Assembly (NCBI GenBank): GCA_025359135.1
Contig: JANYHJ010000044.1
Span: 1-42,577, forward strand
Length of the DNA stretch: 42,577 nucleotides
Direction of reading: 5' to 3'
Source of the DNA: Gemmatimonadota bacterium
Lineage (GTDB): Bacteria > Gemmatimonadota > Gemmatimonadetes > Gemmatimonadales > Gemmatimonadaceae
Positions 1 to 8,127 of the stretch are shown here, one piece after another. The notes beneath the pieces are model-generated. The model saw nothing but the letters and a program-made list of their open reading frames with translations. It ran no database searches and was not told the DNA's origin. The first letter of the stretch is position 1. Each line of letters opens with the position of its first letter. A program made the translations under genes and the position numbers.

Positions 1-377
1 AGGGCCGACACCGAACCCGCACGCTTGCTCGGGCCGTGCATCACGCTCGCGTCGAGCTGCACGACCCCTTCTTCATTGGGTAGGCCGCCCAACCCCACCG
101 AGTCGTTCTCGGGGTCCAGCTCCTCGATGTTGACGCCGGCGATGATCGCGTCCAGCGGATCGAGCCCCTGCGTGATGAGGGCGTGCGCCTTGGCCACGCC
201 GCGGATGCCATTGGCGCTCGAGACGATGGCAGGCCGCACCACCGGCAACAGCGTCGCTGCGGGGCGCGACGCGACGCTCTCCGCGCCCGCCTCGCCCGGC
301 CGCCCCACCAGCAGCCCCGCAGCGGCGGCGGCTCCAACTCCGAGAAAATCGCGACGGCTCGTGCTCACGTGACGCAT
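1..377 (-). CDS. N4-(beta-N-acetylglucosaminyl)-L-asparaginase / isoaspartyl peptidase family (N-terminal part)
   Basis: The gene runs off the left edge; the first 125 residues are visible. Residues 5-12 read STSRRDFL, a twin-arginine signal, followed by an Ala/Leu-rich hydrophobic stretch, so the protein is probably exported folded by Tat. Residues 95-114 contain GLGGLPNEEG and LDASVMHG, the start of the alpha subunit in the Ntn-hydrolase asparaginase-2 family, which removes the Asn-linked amide and self-cleaves before a catalytic threonine. That threonine lies outside the window, so activity cannot be judged. ATG at 377 is chosen because it places the twin-arginine motif at residues 8-9; GTG at 368 is an alternative. 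It diverges from the aspartase fusion across 117 bases, which suggests an asparagine to aspartate to fumarate link. Confidence 0.85.
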   Translation of the reverse strand, partial: MRHVSTSRRDFLGVGAAAAAGLLVGRPGEAGAESVASRPAATLLPVVRPAIVSSANGIRGVAKAHALITQGLDPLDAIIAGVNIEELDPENDSVGLGGLPNEEGVVQLDASVMHGPSKRAGSVSA

Positions 378-494
378 GCTCCAGATCGGGGTCGTGAGGC
401 TGGCAAGTTACCGTCCGTGCCCGTGCCACGTGAGGGGCGTTGCCCGTCAAGAGATGGTTGGCCGCCTCGCGTGCGCGCCCTACCTTCCACATCC

Positions 495-2357
495 ATGCCA
501 CCGACTTCCCAGACCAATCTCCTGCGGGGCTGCGCCTTCGTCGAAGGGCTTCCCGACCAGCATCTCTGGCACCTCGCGCGCTCCGGCGCGCTGACCGAGT
601 TCGCGGTCGACGAGGCCCTTTTCCACGAGGGCGAGCCCCGCAAGCGCATGGCCATCCTCATCGATGGCTCGATGGCCATCGAGAAGGGACACGACGGCAT
701 CATCATGCGCATGACCACGCTCTCCGCCGGGGACGCCGTCGGTGAGGGGCTGCTGCTCGACGACGAACTCCACGGCACCACCGCGCGCTGCATCGAGCCG
801 GCCACCGCCTTCATCTACGACAAGGCGAGCCTCGCGCTCCTGCTCAAGGAAGCGCCCGCCATCTATGCCTCGCTCGTGAGCCGCGCGGCGCGCGCGATTT
901 CCCGCCGCCTCTCGCAGGTCGACGCCACGCTCGTCGGTCGCGGACGCTCGCTCGGCTTCGGCGGAGGCCGCATGCGCACCGAGCACGACCTCCTCGGCGA
1001 GCGCCAGGTGCCCATCGATGCCCTCTACGGCATCCAGACGCTGCGTGCCACGGAGAACTTCCCGATCACCGGCACGACGCTGCGCGAGTTTCCGGCCCTC
1101 ATCGTCGCCCTCGCGCAGGTCAAGGAAGCGGCCGCCGAGGCCAACGGCGAACTGGGACTGCTCGACGCCGAGCGAAAGGAGCTGATCGTGCGCGCCGCGC
1201 GCGAGGTCATGCACGGACGCCATCACGAGCACTTCCTCGTGGACATGATCCAGGGCGGCGCCGGCACGAGCACCAACATGAACGCCAACGAGGTGATCGC
1301 GAATCGCGCCCTCGAGCTCGCCGGCCGCCAGAGAGGCGAGTACACGTGGCTCTCGCCCAACACCCACGTCAACCTGAGCCAGTCGACCAACGACGTCTAT
1401 CCGACGGCGGTGCGCCTGGCGCTCGCTTCGGCCATCGACCGGCTCAAGGACGCCATGCGGCCCCTCGCGCAGGCCTTCCTCGACAAGGGCAAGGAGTTCG
1501 CACCACTCGTCAAGATGGGGCGCACGCAGCTGCAGGACGCCGTGCCCATGACGCTCGGCCAGGAGTTCGCGGCCTTCGGCGTAACGATGATCGAGGACAT
1601 CGATCGGCTCACGGAAGCGCAGGCGCTGCTGCGCGAGATCAACATGGGCGCGACGGCCGTCGGCACCGGCATCAACACGCCCAAGGGCTACGTCGAGACG
1701 GTGCGCCGCCACTTGGCGCGCATCACGGGCATCGACCTCGTGACCGCGCCGGACCTGGTCGAAGCGACGGCCGACACCGGCGGGCTCGTGCAGCTCTCGG
1801 GGGTCCTCAAGCGCTGCGCGGTCAAGCTGAGCAAGACATGCAACGACCTGCGGCTGCTCTCGAGTGGCCCGCGCGCGGGGTTCGGCGAGATCAACCTGCC
1901 GCCACAGCAGCCGGGGTCGAGCATCATGCCGGGCAAGGTGAACCCGGTCATTCCCGAAGTCGTGAACCAGGTCTGCTACGACATCATCGGCGGCGACGTG
2001 ACGGTGACGATGGCCGCCGAGGGCGGACAGCTCCAGCTCAACGTCTTCGAGCCGATCATCGCGTTCCGCTTGCTGCGCGGCATGGAGTCGTTGCGCAACG
2101 CCTGCGTCGTGCTGCGCGAGCGCTGCGTGGTGGGTATCACGGCCAATCCCGACCGGTTGCGCTACTTCGTCGAGCACTCGATCGGCATCGTTACGGCGCT
2201 CGTGCCGGCGCTGGGCTATGAAGTGGCGACGGAGATCGCACGCGACGCGCTGGCCTCGGGGCGCGGCGTGTTCGACCTCGTACTGGAGCGGAAGCTGCTC
2301 ACGCGCGAGAAGCTGGCCGACCTGCTCGATCCGGCCCGGATGGCCGGCACCCGCTAG
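495..2357 (+). CDS. aspA: Aspartate ammonia-lyase with N-terminal cyclic-nucleotide-binding-like domain
   Basis: 620 residues. Residues about 10-140 look like a cNMP-binding (Crp-type) beta-roll: hydrophobic strands, then GDAVGEG at 79-85 in the position of the phosphate-binding cassette. The arginine that normally contacts the cyclic phosphate is not present; the region reads ELHGTTAR (91-98). No helix-turn-helix follows. Residues 160-620 are a full-length aspartase core (461 residues against about 470 in the family), with TSTNMNANEV, SQSTNDVYPTA and the signature GSSIMPGKVNP at 474-484, the flexible loop that carries the general-base serine. It deaminates aspartate to fumarate and ammonia. 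ATG at 495 is chosen because it begins the cNMP domain; the frame stays open further upstream but without homology. A separate internal Met at 972 would give a plain aspartase. The domain is inferred from pattern, the aspartase is near certain. Confidence 0.9.
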   Translation: MPPTSQTNLLRGCAFVEGLPDQHLWHLARSGALTEFAVDEALFHEGEPRKRMAILIDGSMAIEKGHDGIIMRMTTLSAGDAVGEGLLLDDELHGTTARCIEPATAFIYDKASLALLLKEAPAIYASLVSRAARAISRRLSQVDATLVGRGRSLGFGGGRMRTEHDLLGERQVPIDALYGIQTLRATENFPITGTTLREFPALIVALAQVKEAAAEANGELGLLDAERKELIVRAAREVMHGRHHEHFLVDMIQGGAGTSTNMNANEVIANRALELAGRQRGEYTWLSPNTHVNLSQSTNDVYPTAVRLALASAIDRLKDAMRPLAQAFLDKGKEFAPLVKMGRTQLQDAVPMTLGQEFAAFGVTMIEDIDRLTEAQALLREINMGATAVGTGINTPKGYVETVRRHLARITGIDLVTAPDLVEATADTGGLVQLSGVLKRCAVKLSKTCNDLRLLSSGPRAGFGEINLPPQQPGSSIMPGKVNPVIPEVVNQVCYDIIGGDVTVTMAAEGGQLQLNVFEPIIAFRLLRGMESLRNACVVLRERCVVGITANPDRLRYFVEHSIGIVTALVPALGYEVATEIARDALASGRGVFDLVLERKLLTREKLADLLDPARMAGTR

Positions 2358-2375
2358 ACACGAGGAGGCTGGTCC

Positions 2376-2771
2376 ATGGCTGGCATCAAGCTCGACGGCA
2401 CGGGGCAGGTGAAGATGGCCACGCTCGAGGAGGCGCAGTCGGCGGCGGCGGCCCTCAACGCGCAGGCCGAGCGCTTCGGCCTGGCGGTCAAGGCCAACGC
2501 GAAGAACAACGCGACGTACATCTCGTCGTACAAGCGGATCGCGACGCCGTTGGTTGGCAAATTGAAGGGGCAGTTCGGCCTCATCTCGGACCTCGTGTCG
2601 ACGTCGATTCTCACGATCTCACGGCCTGGTGGCGGCGACGTCGTCAAGCTCCGCGTCATGCGCGAGGCGGTCGCTCAACTCAAGGTGCAGCTCGAGATCG
2701 CGATTTCGCAGACCAAGGCCAAGCACGCGAAGCACGAAGAGGGCGGCAGCGGCCCGAGCGGCGATACCTGA
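2376..2771 (+). CDS. Small conserved-looking protein of unknown function
   Basis: 131 residues, starting ATG with a strong ribosome binding site (GAGGAGG, about 10 bases upstream) and only 18 bases after the aspartase stop, so it is probably co-transcribed. The sequence is mostly helical in character, Ala/Lys-rich, with no signal peptide and no membrane segment; the C-terminal about 20 residues are Lys/His/Gly-rich and probably disordered. The middle (about 55-85) is more hydrophobic. I do not recognise the family. The good ribosome binding site and sensible composition make it a real gene; its function is unknown. Confidence 0.75.
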   Translation: MAGIKLDGTGQVKMATLEEAQSAAAALNAQAERFGLAVKANAKNNATYISSYKRIATPLVGKLKGQFGLISDLVSTSILTISRPGGGDVVKLRVMREAVAQLKVQLEIAISQTKAKHAKHEEGGSGPSGDT

Positions 2772-2832
2772 GGCGCCACTGACGCGTCCCGTCGGGGAAT
2801 CCGCACGGGGCGCAAGAGTTTACGCCGCTTGT

Positions 2833-2847
2833 ACTTGGGGTCCAAGT
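2833..2847. promoter_or_regulatory. Short perfect inverted repeat upstream of the oxidase operon
   Basis: ACTTGG-GGT-CCAAGT, a perfect 6-base dyad with a 3-base spacer, sits 109 bases upstream of the coxB start. It could be an operator for a dimeric regulator of the cytochrome oxidase operon, but a dyad of this size also occurs by chance. No convincing -35/-10 pair was identified in this intergenic stretch (2772-2955). Confidence 0.25.
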
Positions 2848-2862
2848 CCACCCGTTGTCCCG

Positions 2863-2885
2863 ACCTGCCTCAATGGGTAGGTTTT
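2863..2885 (+). terminator. Possible weak rho-independent terminator
   Basis: A 7-base stem (ACCTGCC with GGTAGGT, one G-U pair) with a 6-base loop is followed by TTT. It lies about 90 bases after the small gene ending at 2771 and about 70 bases before the oxidase operon, where a terminator would be expected. The stem is short, so this is tentative. Confidence 0.35.
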
Positions 2886-2955
2886 CCCGACGCGTCAGAA
2901 GCGTAGGCTCCGAACGGCGACCTACGCACCTCCCGCCGTTTTCGAGATACCCGAC

Positions 2956-4227
2956 ATGACCCGGTCCAACCGCCCGAGCGCACGAACGGGCGCTCTCCTG
3001 GCGATACTTGCCGTGGCGCTCGCCGCCTGCGGCGGACAGTACCCGAATTCGACCTTCCTGCACTGGTCGGATTTCGCCACGGACATCGATTTCCTCTGGG
3101 ACCGCCTGCTGGTCTGGGGCACGATCGTCTTCGTGATCGTCGAGGCGATCCTCGTCTACACGATCATCCGCTTCCGCGCCCGTCCCGGCGCGCCCGAGCC
3201 CAAGCAGACCCACGGCAACACGACGCTCGAGATCATGTGGACGGTGATCCCCGCGATCATCCTCGTCTTCATCGCGATCCCGACGATCCGCACGATCTTC
3301 AAGACGCAGGCCAAGGCGCCCGCGAGTTCGATCGAGGTCGAGGTCATCGGCCACCAATGGTGGTGGGAGTTCCGCTACCCGCAGTACGGCGTGGTGACGG
3401 CCAACGAGCTCTACCTCCCCGCCGGACGCACGGCCAACTTCGCGCTCAAGACCAAGGACGTGCTGCACTCGTTCTGGGTGCCGAACTTCGGCGGCAAGCG
3501 TGACCTGATCTCGAACCGGACCAACTACCTCTGGTTCACGCCGAACGACACGATCAAGGCCGTCGCGGCCAACGGCCAGTGCGCCGAGTACTGCGGCGAC
3601 AGCCACGCGAACATGAAGTTCCGCACGTACGTGGTGACGCCGGCCGACTTCGAGTCGTGGGCCGCGCACCAGAAGGGACAGGCCGTCTTCGGCGTGGCGC
3701 CACCGGAGCCGCCCGCCGCAGCCGCGCCGGGCAAGGCGCCCGCGAAGAAGGGCGCGGCCTCGGGTGAGGTGGCGCTCTCCGAGAGTGCCGCGGTCGTCAC
3801 GGGCTTCGTCTTCCCCGCGGACAAGCTCCCCGCCTACGTCATTCCGCGCACCCCGCTGCCGGGTGGCCTCGCCCTCGACGACGCGACGCTCGCCAAGGGC
3901 AACGCGGACTCGGGCAAGGCGATCTACTCGCGCTCGACCTGCATCGGCTGCCACGCCATCAACGGCAACCCGATGTCGATGGGGATCATCGGGCCGAACC
4001 TCACGCACGTCGCGTCGCGCTACACGATCGCGGCCGGGCTCTATCCGAACGACGCGAGGCACCTGTCGGCCTGGATCAAGAACGCCCGCGCGATGAAGCC
4101 CGGGTCCCTCATGCCGACGCTCGGCATGGAGATGTGGGATCCGATGATGAAGATGAAGGTCACCACCGGTGGCCTGACCGATCCGCAGATCGCCGACGTC
4201 GTGGCGTACCTGCGGGCGCTCAAGTAA
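2956..4227 (+). CDS. coxB: Cytochrome c oxidase subunit II with fused C-terminal cytochrome c (caa3 type)
   Basis: 423 residues. The N-terminus has a lipoprotein signal ending LAAC, with Cys25 as the likely lipidated residue. Two membrane helices lie at about 51-70 and 92-112. The CuA cupredoxin domain follows, with WWW aromatic motif at 135-137 and the full ligand set His171, Cys209, Glu211, Cys213, His217 and Met220. An Ala/Pro/Lys linker (about 247-270) leads to a monoheme cytochrome c domain: CIGCH at 329-333, with Met386 or a nearby Met as axial ligand. This is the caa3 architecture, in which electrons enter from soluble cytochrome c and pass through the fused haem to CuA. It is the first gene of the coxBACD-like operon; coxA begins 26 bases later. 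Confidence 0.97.
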   Translation: MTRSNRPSARTGALLAILAVALAACGGQYPNSTFLHWSDFATDIDFLWDRLLVWGTIVFVIVEAILVYTIIRFRARPGAPEPKQTHGNTTLEIMWTVIPAIILVFIAIPTIRTIFKTQAKAPASSIEVEVIGHQWWWEFRYPQYGVVTANELYLPAGRTANFALKTKDVLHSFWVPNFGGKRDLISNRTNYLWFTPNDTIKAVAANGQCAEYCGDSHANMKFRTYVVTPADFESWAAHQKGQAVFGVAPPEPPAAAAPGKAPAKKGAASGEVALSESAAVVTGFVFPADKLPAYVIPRTPLPGGLALDDATLAKGNADSGKAIYSRSTCIGCHAINGNPMSMGIIGPNLTHVASRYTIAAGLYPNDARHLSAWIKNARAMKPGSLMPTLGMEMWDPMMKMKVTTGGLTDPQIADVVAYLRALK

Positions 4228-4253
4228 CCGCCCCGGTTCCCGAGAGACACTCA

Positions 4254-6122
4254 ATGGCCACCATGGCAGCCCCCATCTCGGCAACGTCCGCCGAGACTTC
4301 GTCCCCCAGCGGCATCTGGAGCTGGCTGACGACCGTCGATCACAAGCGGATCGGCATCCTCTACCTCGTCACGGCGGTGTTCTTCTTCTGCTGGGGCGGC
4401 CTCGAGGCGCTGGTCATCCGCACGCAGCTGATCGGCCCGAACATGAAGATCGTGAACGCAGAGCAGTACAACCAGCTCTTCACGATGCACGGCACGACGA
4501 TGGTCTTCCTCGTCATCATGCCGCTCTCGTCGGCGTTTTTCAACTTCCTGATTCCGCTGCAGATCGGCGCGCGCGACGTCGCCTTCCCGCGCCTCAACGC
4601 CTTCAGCTACTGGGTCTTCCTCTTCGGCGGCATCGTGATCACGCTGCCGATTTTATTCGGACTTGCCCCCAATGGCGGCTGGTTCGGCTACGCGCCGATC
4701 ACGACGATGGCGTACTCGAGCGGCTACAACATCGACTACTGGGTGCTGGGGCTGCAGATCCTCGGCGTCGCGTCGCTGGCCGCCGCGTTCAACTTCATCA
4801 CGACGATCATCAACATGCGGGCGCCGGGCATGCACCTGATGCGCATGCCGATCTTCACCTGGATGTCGTTCGTCGTGCAGTTCCTCGTGATCCTCGCCTT
4901 CCCGGTGATCACGGTGGCGCTCGTCTTCCTGATGTTCGACCGCTTCTTCGGCACGAACTTCTACACGATCGCGGCCGGCGCCGACCCGCTCCTCTGGCAG
5001 CACCTCTTCTGGATCTTCGGGCACCCCGAGGTCTACATCCTCATCCTGCCGGCGTTCGGCCTGGTGAGTGAAGTGCTCCCGACCTTCAGCAAGAAGCCGC
5101 TCTTCGGCTACCCGGTGATGGTCTACTCGGGCATGCTGATCGGCTTCCTCGGCTTCGGCGTCTGGGCCCACCACATGTTCTCGGTGGGCATGGGCCCGGT
5201 CGCGGACTCGGTGTTCTCGCTGACGACGATGCTGATCGCCATTCCCACCGGCGTGAAGATCCTCAACTGGGTCTCGACGATGTGGGGCGGCAACATCCGC
5301 TTCACGACGTCGATGATGTTCGGCATCGCGCTCGTGGCCATGTTCACGGTCGGCGGCATCTCGGGCATCATGCACTCGTCGTCCCCGGCCGACCTGCAGC
5401 AGACCGACTCGTACTTCGTGGTGGCGCACTTCCACTACGTGCTCTTCGGTGGCGCCGTGTTCGGCATCATGGCCGGCGTCTACTACTACTTCCCGAAGAT
5501 GACCGGCCGCATGATGAGCGAGACCATCGGCAAATGGCACTTCTGGGTCTTCTTCATCGCGATGAACCTGACGTTCTTCCCGATGCACTTTGCCGGACTC
5601 TACGGCATGCCGCGCCGCATCTACACGTACGACGCGGGCCAGGGCTGGGAAACGTTCAACGTGATGTCCACCGCCGGCGCATACCTGCAGGCGGTCGGCA
5701 TGCTGCTCTTCCTCTACAATTTCATCACGAGCTGGCGCTCGGGCCCGAAGGCGGGCAACAACCCGTGGGGCGCGCCGACGCTCGAGTGGGCGCTGCCCTC
5801 GCCGGTACCCGACTACAACTTCGCGCACATCCCGACCATCACCTCGCGCTACCCGCTCTGGGACCAGAAGGCGGAAGAGCTCGTGAAGTCGGAGTCCGAG
5901 ACCACGATCGACGGCCGCCTCAAGACCGCGAAGGAGCTCGGCATCCCGATGCCCTTCCCGACGATCCGCCCGCTCATCGCCGCGCTGCTCATGTGCACCA
6001 TGATCTGCAGCGTGCTCTTCATCCACGCGGGCAACCTGCCCCTGGCGCTGACGATCGGCATCGCGTCCTTCCTCGGCCTGACCTTCACGCTCGTCAGCTG
6101 GCTGACCAGCGCGCTCGAATAG
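4254..6122 (+). CDS. coxA: Cytochrome c oxidase subunit I
   Basis: 622 residues, about twelve membrane helices plus an extended C-terminal tail. All haem and copper ligands are present: His79 and His394 for low-spin haem a, His392 for haem a3, and His257, His306 and His307 for CuB. GHPEVY at 256-261 includes the cross-linked tyrosine (Tyr261) and the glutamate of the D channel (Glu259), and Lys335 in PTGVK marks the K channel, so it is an A1-type haem-copper oxidase that reduces oxygen to water and pumps protons. The start is set at ATG 4254, after the coxB stop; the frame is open upstream only inside coxB. The C-terminal 70 or so residues hold two further hydrophobic stretches. Confidence 0.98.
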   Translation: MATMAAPISATSAETSSPSGIWSWLTTVDHKRIGILYLVTAVFFFCWGGLEALVIRTQLIGPNMKIVNAEQYNQLFTMHGTTMVFLVIMPLSSAFFNFLIPLQIGARDVAFPRLNAFSYWVFLFGGIVITLPILFGLAPNGGWFGYAPITTMAYSSGYNIDYWVLGLQILGVASLAAAFNFITTIINMRAPGMHLMRMPIFTWMSFVVQFLVILAFPVITVALVFLMFDRFFGTNFYTIAAGADPLLWQHLFWIFGHPEVYILILPAFGLVSEVLPTFSKKPLFGYPVMVYSGMLIGFLGFGVWAHHMFSVGMGPVADSVFSLTTMLIAIPTGVKILNWVSTMWGGNIRFTTSMMFGIALVAMFTVGGISGIMHSSSPADLQQTDSYFVVAHFHYVLFGGAVFGIMAGVYYYFPKMTGRMMSETIGKWHFWVFFIAMNLTFFPMHFAGLYGMPRRIYTYDAGQGWETFNVMSTAGAYLQAVGMLLFLYNFITSWRSGPKAGNNPWGAPTLEWALPSPVPDYNFAHIPTITSRYPLWDQKAEELVKSESETTIDGRLKTAKELGIPMPFPTIRPLIAALLMCTMICSVLFIHAGNLPLALTIGIASFLGLTFTLVSWLTSALE

Positions 6123-6153
6123 GTCCCCACCACCGCACCTGACCGGAGTTCCC

Positions 6154-6885
6154 GTGGCTTCTGCTGCCATTCCCGATCCGCATCACGCCGCCGACGCGCA
6201 CAGCCATCCGCCGACGACGACGGGGTTGAACCACCGCAAGATCGCCGTCTGGGCCTTCATCGGCTCGGAGTGCATGCTGTTCGTCTCCCTGATCAGCACC
6301 TACCTGATCTACAAGGGCCGCTCGATCGCGGGCCCGTACCCGCACGAGTGGTGGTGCCGCGCCACGAACACGATCGGGAAGACGGCCGCAGAGCTGGGTA
6401 CCTGTGCGCCGGCCGAGACGTTCAAGCCGATCCTCAACATCCCGGTCACGTCGGCATCGACGTTCGTGCTGCTGATGTCGTCGCTGGCGATGGTGCTCGC
6501 GCTCGCCGCCGTCGAGAACGCCGACAAGCCGAAGCCGACCGGCACGTGGGAGAACATCCTCCGCTCGTCCAAGACCTGGCTCTGGGTCACGGCCATCCTC
6601 GGCACGACCTTCCTCGGCTTCCAGGCCTACGAGTTCACCTCGTTCGTGCACGAGGGGCTCACGATCCGCACCAACCTGTTCGGGTCGAGCTTCTTCACGC
6701 TGACCGGCTTCCACGGCGCACACGTGACCGTGGGCGTGCTCTGGCTGCTCGCGCTGCTCGGCATCGACTACAAGCGCGGATTGAAGCCCGCGGACGCACT
6801 CAACGTGGACATTGCCGCCTTGTACTGGCACTTCGTCGACGTGGTCTGGATCGCGATCTTCACGCTCCTCTACCTCATCCAGTAG
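6154..6885 (+). CDS. coxC: Cytochrome c oxidase subunit III
   Basis: 243 residues, GTG start with GGAG a few bases upstream and 31 bases after coxA. The N-terminus is His-rich (residues 9-19), then there are about five membrane helices typical of the shorter bacterial subunit III. Family marks are the glutamate in GFQAYEF, which lies in the helix facing subunit I, and GFHGAHV (about 185-191). A soluble stretch between helices 1 and 2 (about 54-96) is longer than usual and contains Cys68 and Cys84, which could form a periplasmic disulfide. Subunit III stabilises the core and proton uptake in subunit I. Confidence 0.95.
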   Translation: MASAAIPDPHHAADAHSHPPTTTGLNHRKIAVWAFIGSECMLFVSLISTYLIYKGRSIAGPYPHEWWCRATNTIGKTAAELGTCAPAETFKPILNIPVTSASTFVLLMSSLAMVLALAAVENADKPKPTGTWENILRSSKTWLWVTAILGTTFLGFQAYEFTSFVHEGLTIRTNLFGSSFFTLTGFHGAHVTVGVLWLLALLGIDYKRGLKPADALNVDIAALYWHFVDVVWIAIFTLLYLIQ

Positions 6886-6895
6886 GACGCCGACC

Positions 6896-7261
6896 ATGGC
6901 CAACGAAGCCGCGCACGCCGCGGATGCGCATCCGGCGGACGCCCACGCCGACGAGCACTACCATCCGCAATGGTCGACGTACTGGAAGGTCGCGGTCGTC
7001 CTGACGCTGATCACGGTCGTCGAAGTCTGGATCTACTACATCCCGTCGTTCGTCGCGAGCAAGTTGTTCGTGCCGTCGCTGCTGATCATGAGCGCGGTCA
7101 AGTTCGCGATCGTGGTGATGTTCTACATGCACCTCAAGTACGACCACAAGCTGTTCCGGGCGTTGTTCACGGGGCCGCTGCTGATCGCGATCGGGACGTT
7201 GTTCGGGCTGCTGTTCCTGTTCGGGAAGCTCGCGATCCGGTTGGGGTTGGGGGCTGGCTGA
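6896..7261 (+). CDS. coxD: Cytochrome c oxidase subunit IV (prokaryotic)
   Basis: 121 residues, ATG start 10 bases after the subunit III stop. The N-terminal 25 residues are rich in His, Ala and Asp. Three membrane helices follow (about 29-50, 58-78 and 87-112), with FYMHLKYDHK between helices 2 and 3, a pattern typical of the bacterial subunit IV family (COX4_pro/CyoD-like). It is a small accessory subunit of the oxidase and ends the operon; a GC hairpin lies about 100 bases downstream. No Sco, CtaA, CtaB or CtaG assembly gene is seen here. Confidence 0.9.
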   Translation: MANEAAHAADAHPADAHADEHYHPQWSTYWKVAVVLTLITVVEVWIYYIPSFVASKLFVPSLLIMSAVKFAIVVMFYMHLKYDHKLFRALFTGPLLIAIGTLFGLLFLFGKLAIRLGLGAG

Positions 7262-7365
7262 GGCGAGGGTACGCGAAACCGGAGACGGTCAAGATCAAGA
7301 GCTAGATCAACCGCAAGTGCGGCTTCGCCACAGAGACACAGAGATCGCATAGAGGGACACGGAGA

Positions 7366-7397
7366 GGGCCCGCATGCCATGATTGGCGTGCGGGCCC
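7366..7397 (+). terminator. GC-rich hairpin after the oxidase operon
   Basis: A 13-base stem (GGGCCCGCATGCC with GGCGTGCGGGCCC, one G-U pair) and a 6-base loop. There is no T tract, so it may act as a bidirectional or factor-assisted terminator between the oxidase operon and the minus-strand gene ending at 7505, or simply stabilise the message. Confidence 0.5.
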
Positions 7398-7414
7398 CCG
7401 GTGCGTTGTGGCTG

Positions 7415-7497
7415 GTCGTTCTGAACGGAGTGAAGAACCTGCTGCTTGCCCTTAGCGGTAGCCGAAGCCGCAGGTCCTTCGCTTCGCTCAGGACGAC
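7415..7497. repeat. Imperfect inverted repeat, dispersed-palindrome type
   Basis: Two 28-base arms (7415-7442 and 7470-7497) face each other across 27 bases. The arms agree at 23 of 28 positions; counting G-U pairs 26 of 28 could pair as RNA. The arm core CTGAACGGAGTGAAGAACC resembles the CTGAGCGNAGNGAAGG element scattered between genes in many GC-rich genomes. It fills the space just before the stop of the gene ending at 7505. Together with a low-complexity ACAGAGACACAGAG-like stretch at about 7330-7343, it makes 7262-7504 a non-coding region. Confidence 0.6.
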
Positions 7498-7504
7498 TTG
7501 ATGC

Positions 7505-7999
7505 CTACTCCTGCCCGTTGAGGGCGTACTCGAGCGTGTGGCGCAGCTCCGGGTGTTCGCGGTAGAGGTACCGCCCCATCACGACCGCGGCGAGCAAGTT
7601 GGCCACGCCGATCGACCACCACGCCAGGTTGCCCAGCAGGTCGTTCATGGCGAGCACGGCGGTCACCCCGTAGAACGCCACCTGGAAGGCGACGAAGAGG
7701 ATGAACAGACCGGCGAGCGCGGTGGGCGCCTTGCGCGAGGCCTGGATGAACCAGGAGGCCAGCGTGCCGAGCCCGACGAAGGCGACCACGTGGAACACGG
7801 AGTAGCCCACGATGTGCAGCGCCGTACTCTCGCCGGTGGTCGGTCCGAAGAACGAGAAGAGAGCGTTGCCGAGCAGGGCCGGTGTGTAGAAGGCGTGCCC
7901 GTTCCACAGGTCAATGAGAAGGAACCAGATCGCCACGGCACTGGCGCCCACGATGCCGGCGATCGCTCCCTCCCGCGTCCACGAACCGTTCGCGTTCAT
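7505..7999 (-). CDS. Four-helix integral membrane protein, unknown function
   Basis: 164 residues with a clear AGGAGG ribosome binding site before ATG 7999. Four hydrophobic stretches lie at about 11-30, 60-85, 92-115 and 125-143, with short charged loops. The C-terminus is charged (about 145-164). The pattern matches many small uncharacterised membrane proteins of Gemmatimonadota and Acidobacteriota type genomes, but I cannot assign a named family. It stands alone on the minus strand, converging on the oxidase operon. Confidence 0.75.
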   Translation of the reverse strand: MNANGSWTREGAIAGIVGASAVAIWFLLIDLWNGHAFYTPALLGNALFSFFGPTTGESTALHIVGYSVFHVVAFVGLGTLASWFIQASRKAPTALAGLFILFVAFQVAFYGVTAVLAMNDLLGNLAWWSIGVANLLAAVVMGRYLYREHPELRHTLEYALNGQE

Positions 8000-8127
8000 C
8001 GTAGCCTCCTGGGGGATGGCATACGGTACGTGATTTGCCGCACGCCGCCCCCATCAATTCGGGGGGTGGCCGGGATTTTAGCGGCTGAAACGGATGTTTT
8101 GAGCGTTTGGGGAGGTCGCCCTCGCTT

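Noticed and set aside
480..2177. A 565-residue open frame antisense to the aspartase
   Set aside because: Arg/His/Asp-rich with no recognisable motif; the aspartase on the other strand is beyond doubt.
7325..7365. ACAGAGACACAGAG-like stretch as a CRISPR or tandem repeat
   Set aside because: The units are short, imperfect and not spaced by unique sequence; it is low-complexity only.
8048..8076. CCCCC/GGGGG dyad between the membrane protein and the S41 peptidase as a terminator
   Set aside because: Simple homopolymer pairing without a T tract in a GC-rich gap; chance is likely.
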